Of a stretch of 39,467 nucleotides of DNA, positions 7,494 to 15,348 are shown piece by piece. This DNA is from an uncultured Spirochaetales bacterium. Its GTDB lineage: Bacteria > UBP6 > UBA1177. The DNA is taken from contig CACYHH010000010.1 of assembly GCA_902774115.1 (NCBI GenBank), positions 1 through 39,467 of the forward strand. Reading direction: 5' to 3'. Each line of letters starts with the position of its first letter. Position 1 is the first letter of the stretch. Position numbers and translations under genes: made by a program. Below the pieces are notes generated by a model. The model was not told the DNA's origin and ran no database searches. It saw only the letters and a list, made by a program, of their open reading frames with translations.

Positions 7494-10400
7494 TTAAATT
7501 TCGAACTCCGAGAAGTTGTCGGGTTCTACCTTTTCAAAAGTATAAAAACCGTTTACGGCGGCAAATTCGCTGCTGCTCAGCATACTGTTGATGTCTTCCT
7601 GAGTTGCGGGCACTTTTTCTCCCGGGACTACGAAAGTCGCCATATCGCGTCCTTTCTCTTTCGAATGGTAAAGAGCCATATCCGCCAGTGTCGTGACGTT
7701 TTCGAAAGTCATGAGTTTCGGATTACTCGCAAAAAACGGCAGGAAAACGACTCCCATTGAAACCGTGATCCAGATAGTCGTGCCGCTCTGAGTCGTAAAA
7801 GGACGCTTTTCTATAGCCTTTCTTATCTTCTTTACAACCTCAAGCATCTTTCCGAGCGGAATGTTTCTCAGAACGATAAGGAACTCCTCTCCGCCCCAGC
7901 GGATCAGGATATCGTCGGCACGGACTGAATCCTGCATGACTTCAGCAACACCTTTAAGCACCATATCACCGGCATCATGCCCGTAAAGGTCGTTTACCCG
8001 CTTGAAATGGTCGATATCCATCATTATGACACCGTAGACAATGTCGTTCTTTTCAAACACATTACGGTTGTCCATCAGATGGATCTTACGGTCTCGCGAC
8101 TCGATAAAGCGCCTGATCTTGCGCTCTTCGACATCGAACATATACCGCCTGTTCATGAGCCCGGTGAGAGGATCCTTCATGACAGCTTCCTTGAGAGCGT
8201 TGTTTTTGATCTGAAGCTCGGCTGTCTTTTCGTCGATGAGACGCTTAACCTCTGCCTTTCTTATCATCTTCAAACGCTTATCAAGAAAAAACAGAACAGA
8301 AACAAATAAAATGAAAAGAAGAGGAACCGTTACCAGAAACCCTGTTTTTTTATAAAATACGGTTTTCACACGAAAAACGAGCTTCTTTTCGCTGAATTTC
8401 GACGGATCACCCGCAAGGTAAGCTCTGACTGAAAATTCGTGCAGACCGCTCTGAATACTCGACAAAATAACTTTTTTTCCGGTCGTTCCTTTCACCTGCT
8501 CTTTATCGAAAGAATAGTCGAAAAGCAGCTGTCCGGCACCGTAAAAGAGCGGAGCCGAATAAGAAATCAAAAGATTGTCGACAGTATACGGCAAAACGAT
8601 TATGTCCTGATAGTCCGGATAATAGTTCCGGTCTTCAGACGGCGAATAAATGCGGTCTATACTGATTTCCGGTACAAAACCGCTGTTCTCTTTGAAATTC
8701 GTATCGAAAACCGCAACACCTTTCATCATCGGCACGTAAAGGACTCCACCGTATACAGCTGCGTCCGAAGCCCGTCCTTCGGCACATTCGACTAAAGTCA
8801 TACCGTCCTTTTTCCCGTAAACGATGACCGGCACTTCCTCACACCGACCGCTTACGAAACAGTCGGTATCTCCCCCTTTTACCGAAGCGATTCCGGCATT
8901 CGTCATAATCCAGAAATTGCCGTTTTTATCTTCCGAAATTGAATGTACCGCCGCTTTGCCCCCGATTCCGGCAACAGGAAATGCGATCGCGTCACCTTCG
9001 ATGTCGATAAAAATCTCGTCGGAAAGAGTGATTATCCAGATGCGCTGCTTCGAATCAACGTAAACCCTTTTTACAAAGATCTCCTTTGTCCAAAGGGTTA
9101 CCGGAGCAAAACTGCCGTTCTCTTCAAGTCCGAAAACACCGCTCCGCTTCGTAACAATAAAAAGCTTTCCGTCATGCTCGATAATATCAACGATTTCCGC
9201 GTCGGCATCAGGAAGCGCGAACTTTTCTAAAGTTCTGTCGTTTCTGAAAACAAAGAGCGTGCCGGGAAGCAAACTGTCATTTACCCAGACATTTCCGTCG
9301 GCATCGCTGAAAAACACATCCGATGAAACAGGGAAAAGATCATCTTCACTCGTGTAGATTTCTTTTACCGGCTTGAAAGTTTTGTCGGGCTGCATGATAA
9401 AAAGCCCTGACGACTTCGAAGAAGCCCAGAGATTATTTATTTTATCGACAAAAATCGTGTCGAAAACCGAATCGCTTACAAGTTTTTCCCCGAGCTCTCC
9501 AAGCTCTCCGAATCCGAAGATTCCGTTTTTCGTATTGACGAAAACATCGTCCGAAGACGCAGCAACGGAAACGCTTTCGTCTTCGAAAAACATCCCTTTG
9601 AAAGCACTTTTTTTGGCAATGCAGAAACCTCCTGCCGAAGTTCCGAACCAGACTTCGCCGTCATTGCCGCGGGCTGAAGCGGTGATTGCTCCGCCGACAG
9701 ACCATGAAGCGATCTCGTCATAAAAGAAACCCGATTTTTTCGTTCCGATCCAAATCCTGCCGGAATCGGCGGTTTCAAGCACTGTGACATCCGGCCACGG
9801 CACTTTTTCACCAGCGTATGAAATTGAAACTTCGCCGTTTTCGATGAGATAGTAACCGTTTCTGCCGCCGGCATAAATACTGTTTTCAGCCTCTTCCGCA
9901 AAAGCGGATATCGAATCATCGAGGTAGTCGATCTGAACGAATCTCTCGCTTCCGTCTTTCATGAAGTAGACGCCGCTTTCAGTTCCGAGCCATACCGTCT
10001 CCCTGCTATCGATAAAAACTTTGTTGACGTTTTTCGTGCCGAGACGCGAATTTTCTGGATTGAACCACTCGATAAAACCTTTTGCCGAAGCCACGAAAGC
10101 CCCTTTTCCCGGAACCGCTCCATAGACAAGAGCCTTATTTTTATCATAAGCTATTGATTTTACTGAAATATTTCCGACTTTATCAAAATTCTTGAACGAA
10201 AATGCTTCAAAATTGCTTAAATCAACACTCCAAAGCCCAAGATCTGTCGCAACATAGCCGATACCGGCATCATCCGAGACGAAATCGTTTATCGTATTTG
10301 TAGGAACGCCCTCAAGCCGGCCGCCTTCGGGAAGAATAAATTCGCTGCCGTCGAATCTTGAAATCGTGTTTCTTCCGACGACAAACATATATCCCTGAGC

Positions 10401-10553
10401 ATTTCTGGAAAATGCAACAATCTGATTTTGCGGAAGACCTTGAGAAGAATCGTAGCAGTCAAAGCAATAACCGCCTGCACACCACGGCATCGTTCCGGCA
10501 TAAACAGAAGCAAAAAGAGCAAGAACAAACAAAAACGAGAGAATTTTTTTCAT
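7494..10553 (-). CDS. Periplasmic propeller sensor with GGDEF diguanylate cyclase
   Basis: A 1019-residue membrane signalling protein predicted to make c-di-GMP in response to a periplasmic signal. It has a signal peptide (about 1-19). A long region of two-component-regulator-propeller-type repeats follows, for example NVNKVFIDSRETVWLGTESG and similar VWxGT or IWIGT blades. A Y_Y_Y-like beta domain comes next (SYSAPLFYGAG...GLHEFSVRAY). A transmembrane helix lies near residues 738-760, then a short coiled coil, then a GGDEF domain starting DPLTGLMNRR (about 794). The active-site GGEEF is at 887-891. An RxxD inhibitory site (Arg878-Asp881) sits exactly five residues upstream, so product inhibition is expected. 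The start at 10553 is set by the signal peptide; the Shine-Dalgarno site is weak. It heads the unit with the outer-membrane protein, amidase and permease. Confidence 0.9.
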   Translation of the reverse strand: MKKILSFLFVLALFASVYAGTMPWCAGGYCFDCYDSSQGLPQNQIVAFSRNAQGYMFVVGRNTISRFDGSEFILPEGGRLEGVPTNTINDFVSDDAGIGYVATDLGLWSVDLSNFEAFSFKNFDKVGNISVKSIAYDKNKALVYGAVPGKGAFVASAKGFIEWFNPENSRLGTKNVNKVFIDSRETVWLGTESGVYFMKDGSERFVQIDYLDDSISAFAEEAENSIYAGGRNGYYLIENGEVSISYAGEKVPWPDVTVLETADSGRIWIGTKKSGFFYDEIASWSVGGAITASARGNDGEVWFGTSAGGFCIAKKSAFKGMFFEDESVSVAASSDDVFVNTKNGIFGFGELGELGEKLVSDSVFDTIFVDKINNLWASSKSSGLFIMQPDKTFKPVKEIYTSEDDLFPVSSDVFFSDADGNVWVNDSLLPGTLFVFRNDRTLEKFALPDADAEIVDIIEHDGKLFIVTKRSGVFGLEENGSFAPVTLWTKEIFVKRVYVDSKQRIWIITLSDEIFIDIEGDAIAFPVAGIGGKAAVHSISEDKNGNFWIMTNAGIASVKGGDTDCFVSGRCEEVPVIVYGKKDGMTLVECAEGRASDAAVYGGVLYVPMMKGVAVFDTNFKENSGFVPEISIDRIYSPSEDRNYYPDYQDIIVLPYTVDNLLISYSAPLFYGAGQLLFDYSFDKEQVKGTTGKKVILSSIQSGLHEFSVRAYLAGDPSKFSEKKLVFRVKTVFYKKTGFLVTVPLLFILFVSVLFFLDKRLKMIRKAEVKRLIDEKTAELQIKNNALKEAVMKDPLTGLMNRRYMFDVEERKIRRFIESRDRKIHLMDNRNVFEKNDIVYGVIMMDIDHFKRVNDLYGHDAGDMVLKGVAEVMQDSVRADDILIRWGGEEFLIVLRNIPLGKMLEVVKKIRKAIEKRPFTTQSGTTIWITVSMGVVFLPFFASNPKLMTFENVTTLADMALYHSKEKGRDMATFVVPGEKVPATQEDINSMLSSSEFAAVNGFYTFEKVEPDNFSEFEI

Positions 10554-10680
10554 TATCGATGTTCCCAAATCACAACCGTTAAACAGCGAAACGCAAAAAA
10601 ACGGCGCAAAATAGCACATAACACCGATTCAAACAAGAAAAATCACAAAAAATTATTATTAAGGGGAAAAAAACAAGAAG

Positions 10681-10757
10681 TGGTAGCGGGAGAGTGATTC
10701 GAACACTCGACCTGCGGGATATGAGTCCGCTGCTCTAGCCAACTGAGCTATCCCGCC
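10681..10757 (-). tRNA. tRNA with CAU anticodon, probably elongator Met
   Basis: The minus strand reads as a full cloverleaf. The 7-bp acceptor (GGCGGGA with TCCCGCT, first pair G-U) is followed by TA, the D arm GCTC/GAGC, anticodon loop CTCATAT, T arm GAGTG-TTCGAAT-CACTC, discriminator A and an encoded CCA (10681-10683). The G1-U72 pair and overall sequence resemble elongator tRNA-Met. A tRNA-Ile2 with lysidine-modified CAU cannot be excluded. Initiator identity is unlikely because the GGG/CCC anticodon-stem signature is absent. The last anticodon-stem pair appears as A31 x C39, a mismatch. Confidence 0.93.
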
Positions 10758-10773
10758 ACGCAGGACGGCAGGT

Positions 10774-10801
10774 AGTTTAGGAATTTTTTTCCGGATGTCA
10801 A
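10774..10801 (-). promoter_or_regulatory. Candidate tRNA promoter
   Basis: On the minus strand TTGACA (10801-10796) and TAAACT (10779-10774) are 16 bases apart. The expected start is about ten bases before the tRNA 5' end. The promoter lies just beyond the stop of pepT. Confidence 0.6.
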
Positions 10802-10812
10802 GTTTTTTTCAG

Positions 10813-12060
10813 TTATTTGACGTTTTCAAGAATTTTGACAGTAACAGCCGAAGCAAGGGCGATGTCTTCAAGAGCGACCCACTCTTTCTGGGAATGGAAG
10901 TTTACGCCGCCTGCAAAAATGTTCGGGCACGGAAGTCCCATGAAGGAAAGTCTTGCACCGTCGGTTCCGCCGCGGATAGGCTCTACATCAGGAGCTGCGC
11001 CCAGATCTTCGATCGCCTTCTTGACGTAGCCGAAAACTTCCATGTTGTTCTTCATGACTTCATGCATGTTGAGGTAGCTTTCGGTGAAAACAGGCGTTAC
11101 CTGAAGACGAGGTTCTTCAGCCTTGAGAACTTCGATAATGTTGAGGATTATCTTCTCTTCGCGCTCGATGTCTTCGCGAACGAAACTTCTGAGGATCATG
11201 CTGACCGTAACTTCCTCGCTGCCGCCGCTGATGCCGACAATGTGGATGAAAGGCTCTCTGCCGCAGGTTCTCTCAGGCGACATCGTCTTCGGAAGCATAT
11301 CGATGAATTTGCCTGCGTATCTGATTGCGTTGACCATTTTGTCTTTTGCATATCCGGGGTGGATCGAAACGCCGCGCAGTGTGACTTTTGCCGAGAAAGC
11401 GTTGAAATTCTCGTAGTTTACTTCATAAGGTGCTCCGCCGTCGAGCGTGTATGCGAAATCTGCATCGACTTTCTGAAGGTTGATTTTGTCGACACCGCGT
11501 CCGATTTCTTCGTCTGGCGTGAAGCAGATTCTGATTTCGGGATGTTTGATTTCCGGATGTTTGCCCAAATATTCAACCATCGACATGATAGCTGCAACAC
11601 CGGCTTTGTCGTCAGCGCCGAGAAGCGTAGTTCCGTCGGAAGTAATGATCGTGTCGCCGATGCAGTCGGAAAGATGCTCTGTATCAGCCGGGTCGATAAC
11701 TGTTCCGCCTTTAAGATTCATAACCGTTCCGTCGTATTTTTCGTGGATGACCGGACATACGCCTTCGCCTTTGCAGTCAAGAGCGACGTCCATGTGGGCA
11801 ATGAAAGCGACTTTCTTCGTGATTCCGCAGTTCGTAGCCATTTTTGCATAAACATAGCCGTTTTCGTCCATTTCGGCGTTTGCAAGGCCGAGCGATTTAA
11901 GCTCTTCGACAAGCTTTCTGCCGAGATTTTTCTCTTTCGGCGAAGAAGGACAGGTATCGCTCTCTTCAACAGACTGCGTATCCTCTTTAACGTAGTCTAA
12001 GAAACGGTTCAACAAATTGGTTTCATTAAGGATTTTTGCTGCCAACTGATCTCTTTTCAT
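10813..12060 (-). CDS. pepT: Peptidase T (tripeptide aminopeptidase)
   Basis: A cytoplasmic M20-family dizinc enzyme that removes the N-terminal residue from tripeptides; 415 residues, the usual length. Metal and catalytic residues are visible: AHMDV (His89, Asp91), LGADDKAG (Asp150/151), TPDEEIGRG (Glu184/185), LDGG (Asp207) and the C-terminal FHSQKEWV histidine. RGGTDGARLS is a PepT signature. AGGAGT lies seven bases before ATG 12060. It follows rnfB on the same strand after 30 bases, in the position where other Rnf subunits would be expected, and may be read from the same transcript. No terminator is obvious after its stop; the tRNA promoter begins almost at once. Confidence 0.95.
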   Translation of the reverse strand: MKRDQLAAKILNETNLLNRFLDYVKEDTQSVEESDTCPSSPKEKNLGRKLVEELKSLGLANAEMDENGYVYAKMATNCGITKKVAFIAHMDVALDCKGEGVCPVIHEKYDGTVMNLKGGTVIDPADTEHLSDCIGDTIITSDGTTLLGADDKAGVAAIMSMVEYLGKHPEIKHPEIRICFTPDEEIGRGVDKINLQKVDADFAYTLDGGAPYEVNYENFNAFSAKVTLRGVSIHPGYAKDKMVNAIRYAGKFIDMLPKTMSPERTCGREPFIHIVGISGGSEEVTVSMILRSFVREDIEREEKIILNIIEVLKAEEPRLQVTPVFTESYLNMHEVMKNNMEVFGYVKKAIEDLGAAPDVEPIRGGTDGARLSFMGLPCPNIFAGGVNFHSQKEWVALEDIALASAVTVKILENVK

Positions 12061-12090
12061 AACGGACTCCTATAAAAGTTAGTAAAAAAA

Positions 12091-12993
12091 TTAAGCTGTT
12101 TTTTCAGTTTCAGGCGCGGGTGCTGCGGCCGGTTTCGCTTCTGCCGGTTTTTCCGCGACTTTGATTTCGAACGTCGCCTTTATCGCATGTGTCGGGCACG
12201 CTGCGGCACATTTTCCGCAGGCAATGCACTTTGCCGGATCGATATAAGCAAGGAAGTTTTCGACGGTGATCGCCTGAACTTTTTCGGGGCACTCTTTCGC
12301 GCACTTTCCGCAGCCGATACATGCTGCCTTGCAGACGCTCATTGCAGCCGGAGCCTTGTCGGTATTGCGGCAGCCGACGTAAACGCGCCTGTTGTTGCGG
12401 CCTTTAGGACGGATCTCGATAATTTTTCTCGGACATTTTTTCGCGCAGACTCCGCACGATGTGCATTTTTCTTCGTCAACGACGGGAAGACCGGTGGTTT
12501 TATCCATCGAAAGCGCGCCGAAAGCACAGGCCGAAACACAGTCGCCAAGACCGAGACAGCCGAACTGACACCCTTTTTCGCCGACAAAGAGAGAAGCTGC
12601 GACAGCGCAGTTTGCCGGACCGTCATAATCACTTTTTCTCGTCGTTTTTTCACATGTGCCGCCGCATCTTACAACAGCAACTTTCGGAACAGCCTCCTGC
12701 ATCGCAAGACCGATGACTTCTCCTATTTTTTTGCGGTTCTCAGCACTGCATCCAGGGCAGCACGGAATATCGGAAGAACCTGCGTTGGCAGCCTTGATTA
12801 TACCTTCTGCAAGTCCGCGGCAGCCGGGAAAACCGCATCCGCCGCAGTTCGCACCGGGCAAAAATTCGAGAACTTCGTCGATTCTCGGATCTTCCTCGAC
12901 CTTGAATTTTTTTGCGACGACAAAAAGAACGACCGCGGAAACGACCGCGATAATACCAAGAGTTACAAGCGAATAAAGGATAGCTCCGTCCAT
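12091..12993 (-). CDS. rnfB: Rnf complex subunit B, polyferredoxin
   Basis: The entry ferredoxin subunit of the Rnf ion-pumping ferredoxin:NAD+ oxidoreductase, anchored to the inner membrane; 300 residues. One N-terminal membrane helix (about 5-27) is followed by the Fe-S motif CGGCGFPGC with a later CCPGC. The rest has ferredoxin-type motifs CLGLGDCVSAC, CTSCGVCAKKCP, CIGCGKCAKECP and CIACGKCAAACP, so about five clusters in total. The C-terminus is an Ala/Pro/Glu/Lys-rich tail. The start is ATG 12993 behind a GGGGG-containing site. It lies 15 bases after an RseC-family gene, the order known from Bacteroidetes-type Rnf operons. However, C, D, G, E and A are not next; pepT is. Either the remaining subunits are elsewhere, or RnfB serves another partner. 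Confidence 0.93.
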   Translation of the reverse strand: MDGAILYSLVTLGIIAVVSAVVLFVVAKKFKVEEDPRIDEVLEFLPGANCGGCGFPGCRGLAEGIIKAANAGSSDIPCCPGCSAENRKKIGEVIGLAMQEAVPKVAVVRCGGTCEKTTRKSDYDGPANCAVAASLFVGEKGCQFGCLGLGDCVSACAFGALSMDKTTGLPVVDEEKCTSCGVCAKKCPRKIIEIRPKGRNNRRVYVGCRNTDKAPAAMSVCKAACIGCGKCAKECPEKVQAITVENFLAYIDPAKCIACGKCAAACPTHAIKATFEIKVAEKPAEAKPAAAPAPETEKTA

Positions 12994-13008
12994 ACTGACC
13001 CCCGTAAA

Positions 13009-13419
13009 TTAAGGTTTCCTGCAAACAAAGACAAAAGTCTTCGCGAAATAAGGCTTCAGAAGCGCAAGCAGCAGGTAGTAAGGCGCCAGAATCAGCAATG
13101 AAAACAGCGCCGCAAAACTTTCCGCCACGAAATTCGCCGAAACAAAAAGTGTTGAAGCCATAAGAACAAAAGGTATGAAAAAAACATAAAAAACTGCTTT
13201 CAGGCCGAATTTTTCCTCCATTTCGACAAGCACGCTGTCGCCGACGGAGACGTTTTCAGCAGGAAGAGCTTCGATCACCTTCTCGGAAAGTTCCGAAACC
13301 GAGCACATACTTTTGGCATGACACGCACTGCACGCGCTTTTCACCTCGATTTTTACAGAAACTTTTCCGTCAGCCACGTTTATCACCGTGCCTTCGTGTG
13401 AAACTCTAGAGCCCGCCAT
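13009..13419 (-). CDS. RseC/MucC-family membrane protein
   Basis: A small 136-residue membrane protein of the SoxR-reducing RseC family. The N-terminal domain holds a Cys motif, CSACHAKSMC (about 29-38), typical of the family. Two close transmembrane helices follow, around residues 71-90 and 98-118. In enteric bacteria RseC works with Rsx/Rnf proteins in reducing SoxR and affects sigma-E control. In Rnf operons of several anaerobes it directly precedes rnfB, as here (15-base gap). The exact biochemical job is not established. The start is ATG 13419, with AGGTTC upstream. A promoter candidate lies at 13445-13472. Confidence 0.85.
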   Translation of the reverse strand: MAGSRVSHEGTVINVADGKVSVKIEVKSACSACHAKSMCSVSELSEKVIEALPAENVSVGDSVLVEMEEKFGLKAVFYVFFIPFVLMASTLFVSANFVAESFAALFSLLILAPYYLLLALLKPYFAKTFVFVCRKP

Positions 13420-13444
13420 GTTCTGAACCTAAAAAAAACACTTT

Positions 13445-13472
13445 TTTTTATACTTCCCGCGATTTTTGTCAA
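13445..13472 (-). promoter_or_regulatory. Candidate promoter of rseC-rnfB
   Basis: On the minus strand TTGACA (13472-13467) is followed after 16 bases by TAAAAA. An alternative, better -10 (TATAAA) has only a 14-base spacer. It sits directly beyond the stop of the chromate-transporter gene. Confidence 0.4.
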
Positions 13473-14036
13473 TTAAAAACTATAAACTGCAATTCCCAGC
13501 ACTGCGCTGACAATGATGAGGGTTATCGGCGAAATTTTCTTTTTCCGGGAAACCGGCGGCAGAAACGCCGCTAAAGCAAGTAAAACCGTGATCAAAAGCG
13601 CCTTCGGATCAAAGCTTCCCTCCCCTTTCAGATCAAAAAAGGCTTCCGCCGTCATAAAAATTCCGACTGCCAGAATAAGCCCTACGACGCAAGGTTTCAA
13701 AGTGCCTATGAGCGAATTGAAACATTTGTTCTTCATAAGCGCGTTAAAAACGAACATGCAGAGCAGCATGATGAGAAACGCCGGAAAAACAACGGCGAAA
13801 GTTGCGATGAAAGCACCGAAAAATCCGGCCTGACTGCGCCCGACATAAGTCGCGAGGTTCACCATGATGGGTCCCGGCGTCATTTCGCTCACCGCGATCA
13901 TGTAGGTCAAAGTTTCGTCCGTCACCCAGCCGTATGACAAAACTACGTCGCGGATCAGAGGAATCGCGGCATAAGCACCGCCGAAAGCAAAACAGCCAAC
14001 TTTAAGAAAACCTAAAAAAAGATCGAGATAAATCAT
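13473..14036 (-). CDS. Single-domain chromate transporter (CHR family)
   Basis: A 187-residue inner-membrane protein with one CHR domain. Family motifs visible are FGGAYAAIPLI near the N-terminus and SEMTPGPIMVNLATYVG (about 55-71), followed by several hydrophobic helices. Short CHR proteins usually work as a pair encoded by tandem genes; here only one copy is present and no partner is adjacent. Substrate may be chromate or another oxyanion. The start is ATG 14036, five bases after GGGAG; 31 upstream in-frame codons lack a ribosome site and cover the promoter region. It is divergent from the PAS gene and followed by rseC after 53 bases. Confidence 0.88.
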   Translation of the reverse strand: MIYLDLFLGFLKVGCFAFGGAYAAIPLIRDVVLSYGWVTDETLTYMIAVSEMTPGPIMVNLATYVGRSQAGFFGAFIATFAVVFPAFLIMLLCMFVFNALMKNKCFNSLIGTLKPCVVGLILAVGIFMTAEAFFDLKGEGSFDPKALLITVLLALAAFLPPVSRKKKISPITLIIVSAVLGIAVYSF

Positions 14037-14063
14037 TGCGCTCCCGCCGGAAATTTTCCCTCG

Positions 14064-14091
14064 AATATAACCATTTATTTTATTTGCACAA
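14064..14091 (-). promoter_or_regulatory. Candidate promoter of the chromate-transporter gene
   Basis: On the minus strand TTGTGC (14091-14086) and TATATT (14069-14064) have a 16-base spacer. The predicted start is about 20 bases before ATG 14036. Confidence 0.5.
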
Positions 14092-14119
14092 AAAAATCGG
14101 ATATGATCAGCCGTTTTGT

Positions 14120-14147
14120 TTGCGGACAAATCCGCGGACCGTATAAA
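14120..14147 (+). promoter_or_regulatory. Candidate promoter with internal palindrome
   Basis: TTGCGG (14120-14125) and TATAAA (14142-14147) are 16 bases apart. A perfect inverted repeat GCGGA-CAAA-TCCGC occupies 14122-14135, overlapping the -35 box and the spacer, where a repressor could block polymerase. The repressor is unknown. Confidence 0.45.
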
Positions 14148-14171
14148 AACAACTATTCAAAGGAGAAAAAA

Positions 14172-14507
14172 ATGTTCAGAGACTGGGTTGACAAATTCGG
14201 CGCGGCAATAACCGTCATGGACACCGAAGGAAACATTCTTGACATGAATGAAGCTGCAATGCAGGCACTTTCGGGCGGAAGAAACATGATCGGCGAAAAT
14301 CTGATGAAGTGCCACCATCAGGCATCGATCGACAAAATGCACGACATGATGAAAAACGACCATCCGAACATCTACACTATCGAGAAAAACGGCAGAAAAA
14401 AGATGATCTACCAGGCTCCGTGGTATAAGGAAAACGGCGTTATCGGCGGTCTTGTCGAAATTTCGATGGTTATCCCGTTTGACATGCCGCACTACGTCAG
14501 AAAGTAG
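14172..14507 (+). CDS. Stand-alone PAS-domain protein
   Basis: A 111-residue cytoplasmic protein that is essentially one PAS fold with no output domain. The N-terminal segment AAITVMDTEGNILDMNEAAMQAL is a classic PAS beginning. The GENLMKCHHQASIDKM segment (about residues 41-56) resembles the NCHP helix of PAS_10-type domains. A beta-rich C-terminal half (KKMIYQAPWYKENGVIGGLVEISM) completes the fold. The Cys-His-His could bind a cofactor or metal, but this is not shown. The start is ATG 14172, behind AAGGAG. The gene is divergent from the chromate transporter, with a palindrome in its promoter. It may be a small ligand sensor acting on a partner encoded elsewhere. Confidence 0.8.
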   Translation: MFRDWVDKFGAAITVMDTEGNILDMNEAAMQALSGGRNMIGENLMKCHHQASIDKMHDMMKNDHPNIYTIEKNGRKKMIYQAPWYKENGVIGGLVEISMVIPFDMPHYVRK

Positions 14508-14552
14508 TTCTATTCAAATTCTTCAAGCAAATTCAATTCATTAGCTTCTACT

Positions 14553-14576
14553 AATCGATAAATGACGATTTTTTTT
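14553..14576 (+). terminator. Weak intrinsic terminator after the PAS gene
   Basis: AATCG (14553-14557) pairs with CGATT (14566-14570), and a run of T covers 14569-14576. The stem is only five pairs and AT-rich, and the T-run overlaps the -35 box of the next promoter. Confidence 0.35.
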
Positions 14577-14602
14577 GACTTAGAATCTTTTGTGAATAGC
14601 AT
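14575..14602 (+). promoter_or_regulatory. Candidate promoter of the small outer-membrane protein gene
   Basis: TTGACT (14575-14580) and TAGCAT (14597-14602) are separated by 16 bases. The predicted leader is about 50 bases and contains GGAGG before ATG 14661. Confidence 0.45.
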
Positions 14603-14660
14603 TCTGCGGTTTTTTTGTTTGGGTTAACCAATTTTTGTTATTTTATTTTTGGAGGAAGTT

Positions 14661-15263
14661 ATGAAAAAATTTTTGGTTCTTGCAGCTGTTATCTGCTGCA
14701 CATTCGGTCTTTTCGCAAAGATCGGCGATCCTACACCTGAGATTATCCAGCTCACTTTCGGTCTCGGTGCTGCCGATTTGGACAATGAAAGCTGGAATGA
14801 ACTTGGCTTAACAGTCGGTGCAGACATTGACTGGAATGTTTGGGAAAAAGCTACTACACGCGCTCATGACGGCAGCGGCAAAATGTATGCAGGTCTTGAC
14901 CTTGCGGCTCAGTGGTGGATTCCTACAAGACATGCTGACGGTTTCAAACGTCACATGATCATGATCCCTGTTCAGGGAAACTTCATGTATCTTTTCAACA
15001 CGACTCAAATGAAAGGTGCTGGTCCTCTTGAAGCAGTAGGTCCATGGCTTTCGATGGGTGTTGGTCTCAACGTTTTCACATGGGACAACGGAGATAAAAC
15101 AAAAGGTGAATTCGCAGCAAGTTTCGCTTGGGGAATCGGTGCACAGCTTAATTTCAAAGGCAACTGGGGGCTCAAAGCCGGTTTCGGCGGCAACGCAGGT
15201 GGAGACAAATACTTCTACCACAGCCACGACTACTTTATGGCTGAAGCAGCTTACAGATTCTAA
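14661..15263 (+). CDS. Small outer-membrane beta-barrel protein, family unknown
   Basis: A 200-residue protein with a signal peptide (about 1-19, ending LFA before KIG). The Gly- and aromatic-rich body alternates strand-like segments such as MIMIPVQGNFMYLF, WLSMGVGLNVFTW and GLKAGFGGNAGG, and it ends EAAYRF with a terminal Phe. These are the marks of a small outer-membrane barrel of perhaps eight strands. I do not recognise the family. The start is ATG 14661, after GGAGGAAG; the in-frame ATG at 14649 overlaps that site. It has its own promoter candidate and is flanked by the PAS gene and a DEAD-box helicase gene, neither obviously related. The base composition is slightly more AT-rich and uses less constrained codons than the V-ATPase genes. 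Confidence 0.75.
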   Translation: MKKFLVLAAVICCTFGLFAKIGDPTPEIIQLTFGLGAADLDNESWNELGLTVGADIDWNVWEKATTRAHDGSGKMYAGLDLAAQWWIPTRHADGFKRHMIMIPVQGNFMYLFNTTQMKGAGPLEAVGPWLSMGVGLNVFTWDNGDKTKGEFAASFAWGIGAQLNFKGNWGLKAGFGGNAGGDKYFYHSHDYFMAEAAYRF

Positions 15264-15348
15264 GTTTAATTGTTTTTCCTTTTCTTAATCCAAAAAATTT
15301 CAGTTTTTTCAAAAATTTATCAATAGTAAAAGTGTATTTTGAGGCACA

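Noticed and set aside
10795-12000. 401-codon open frame antisense to pepT
   Set aside because: Shadow of the codon bias of pepT; no recognisable motif and no ribosome site.
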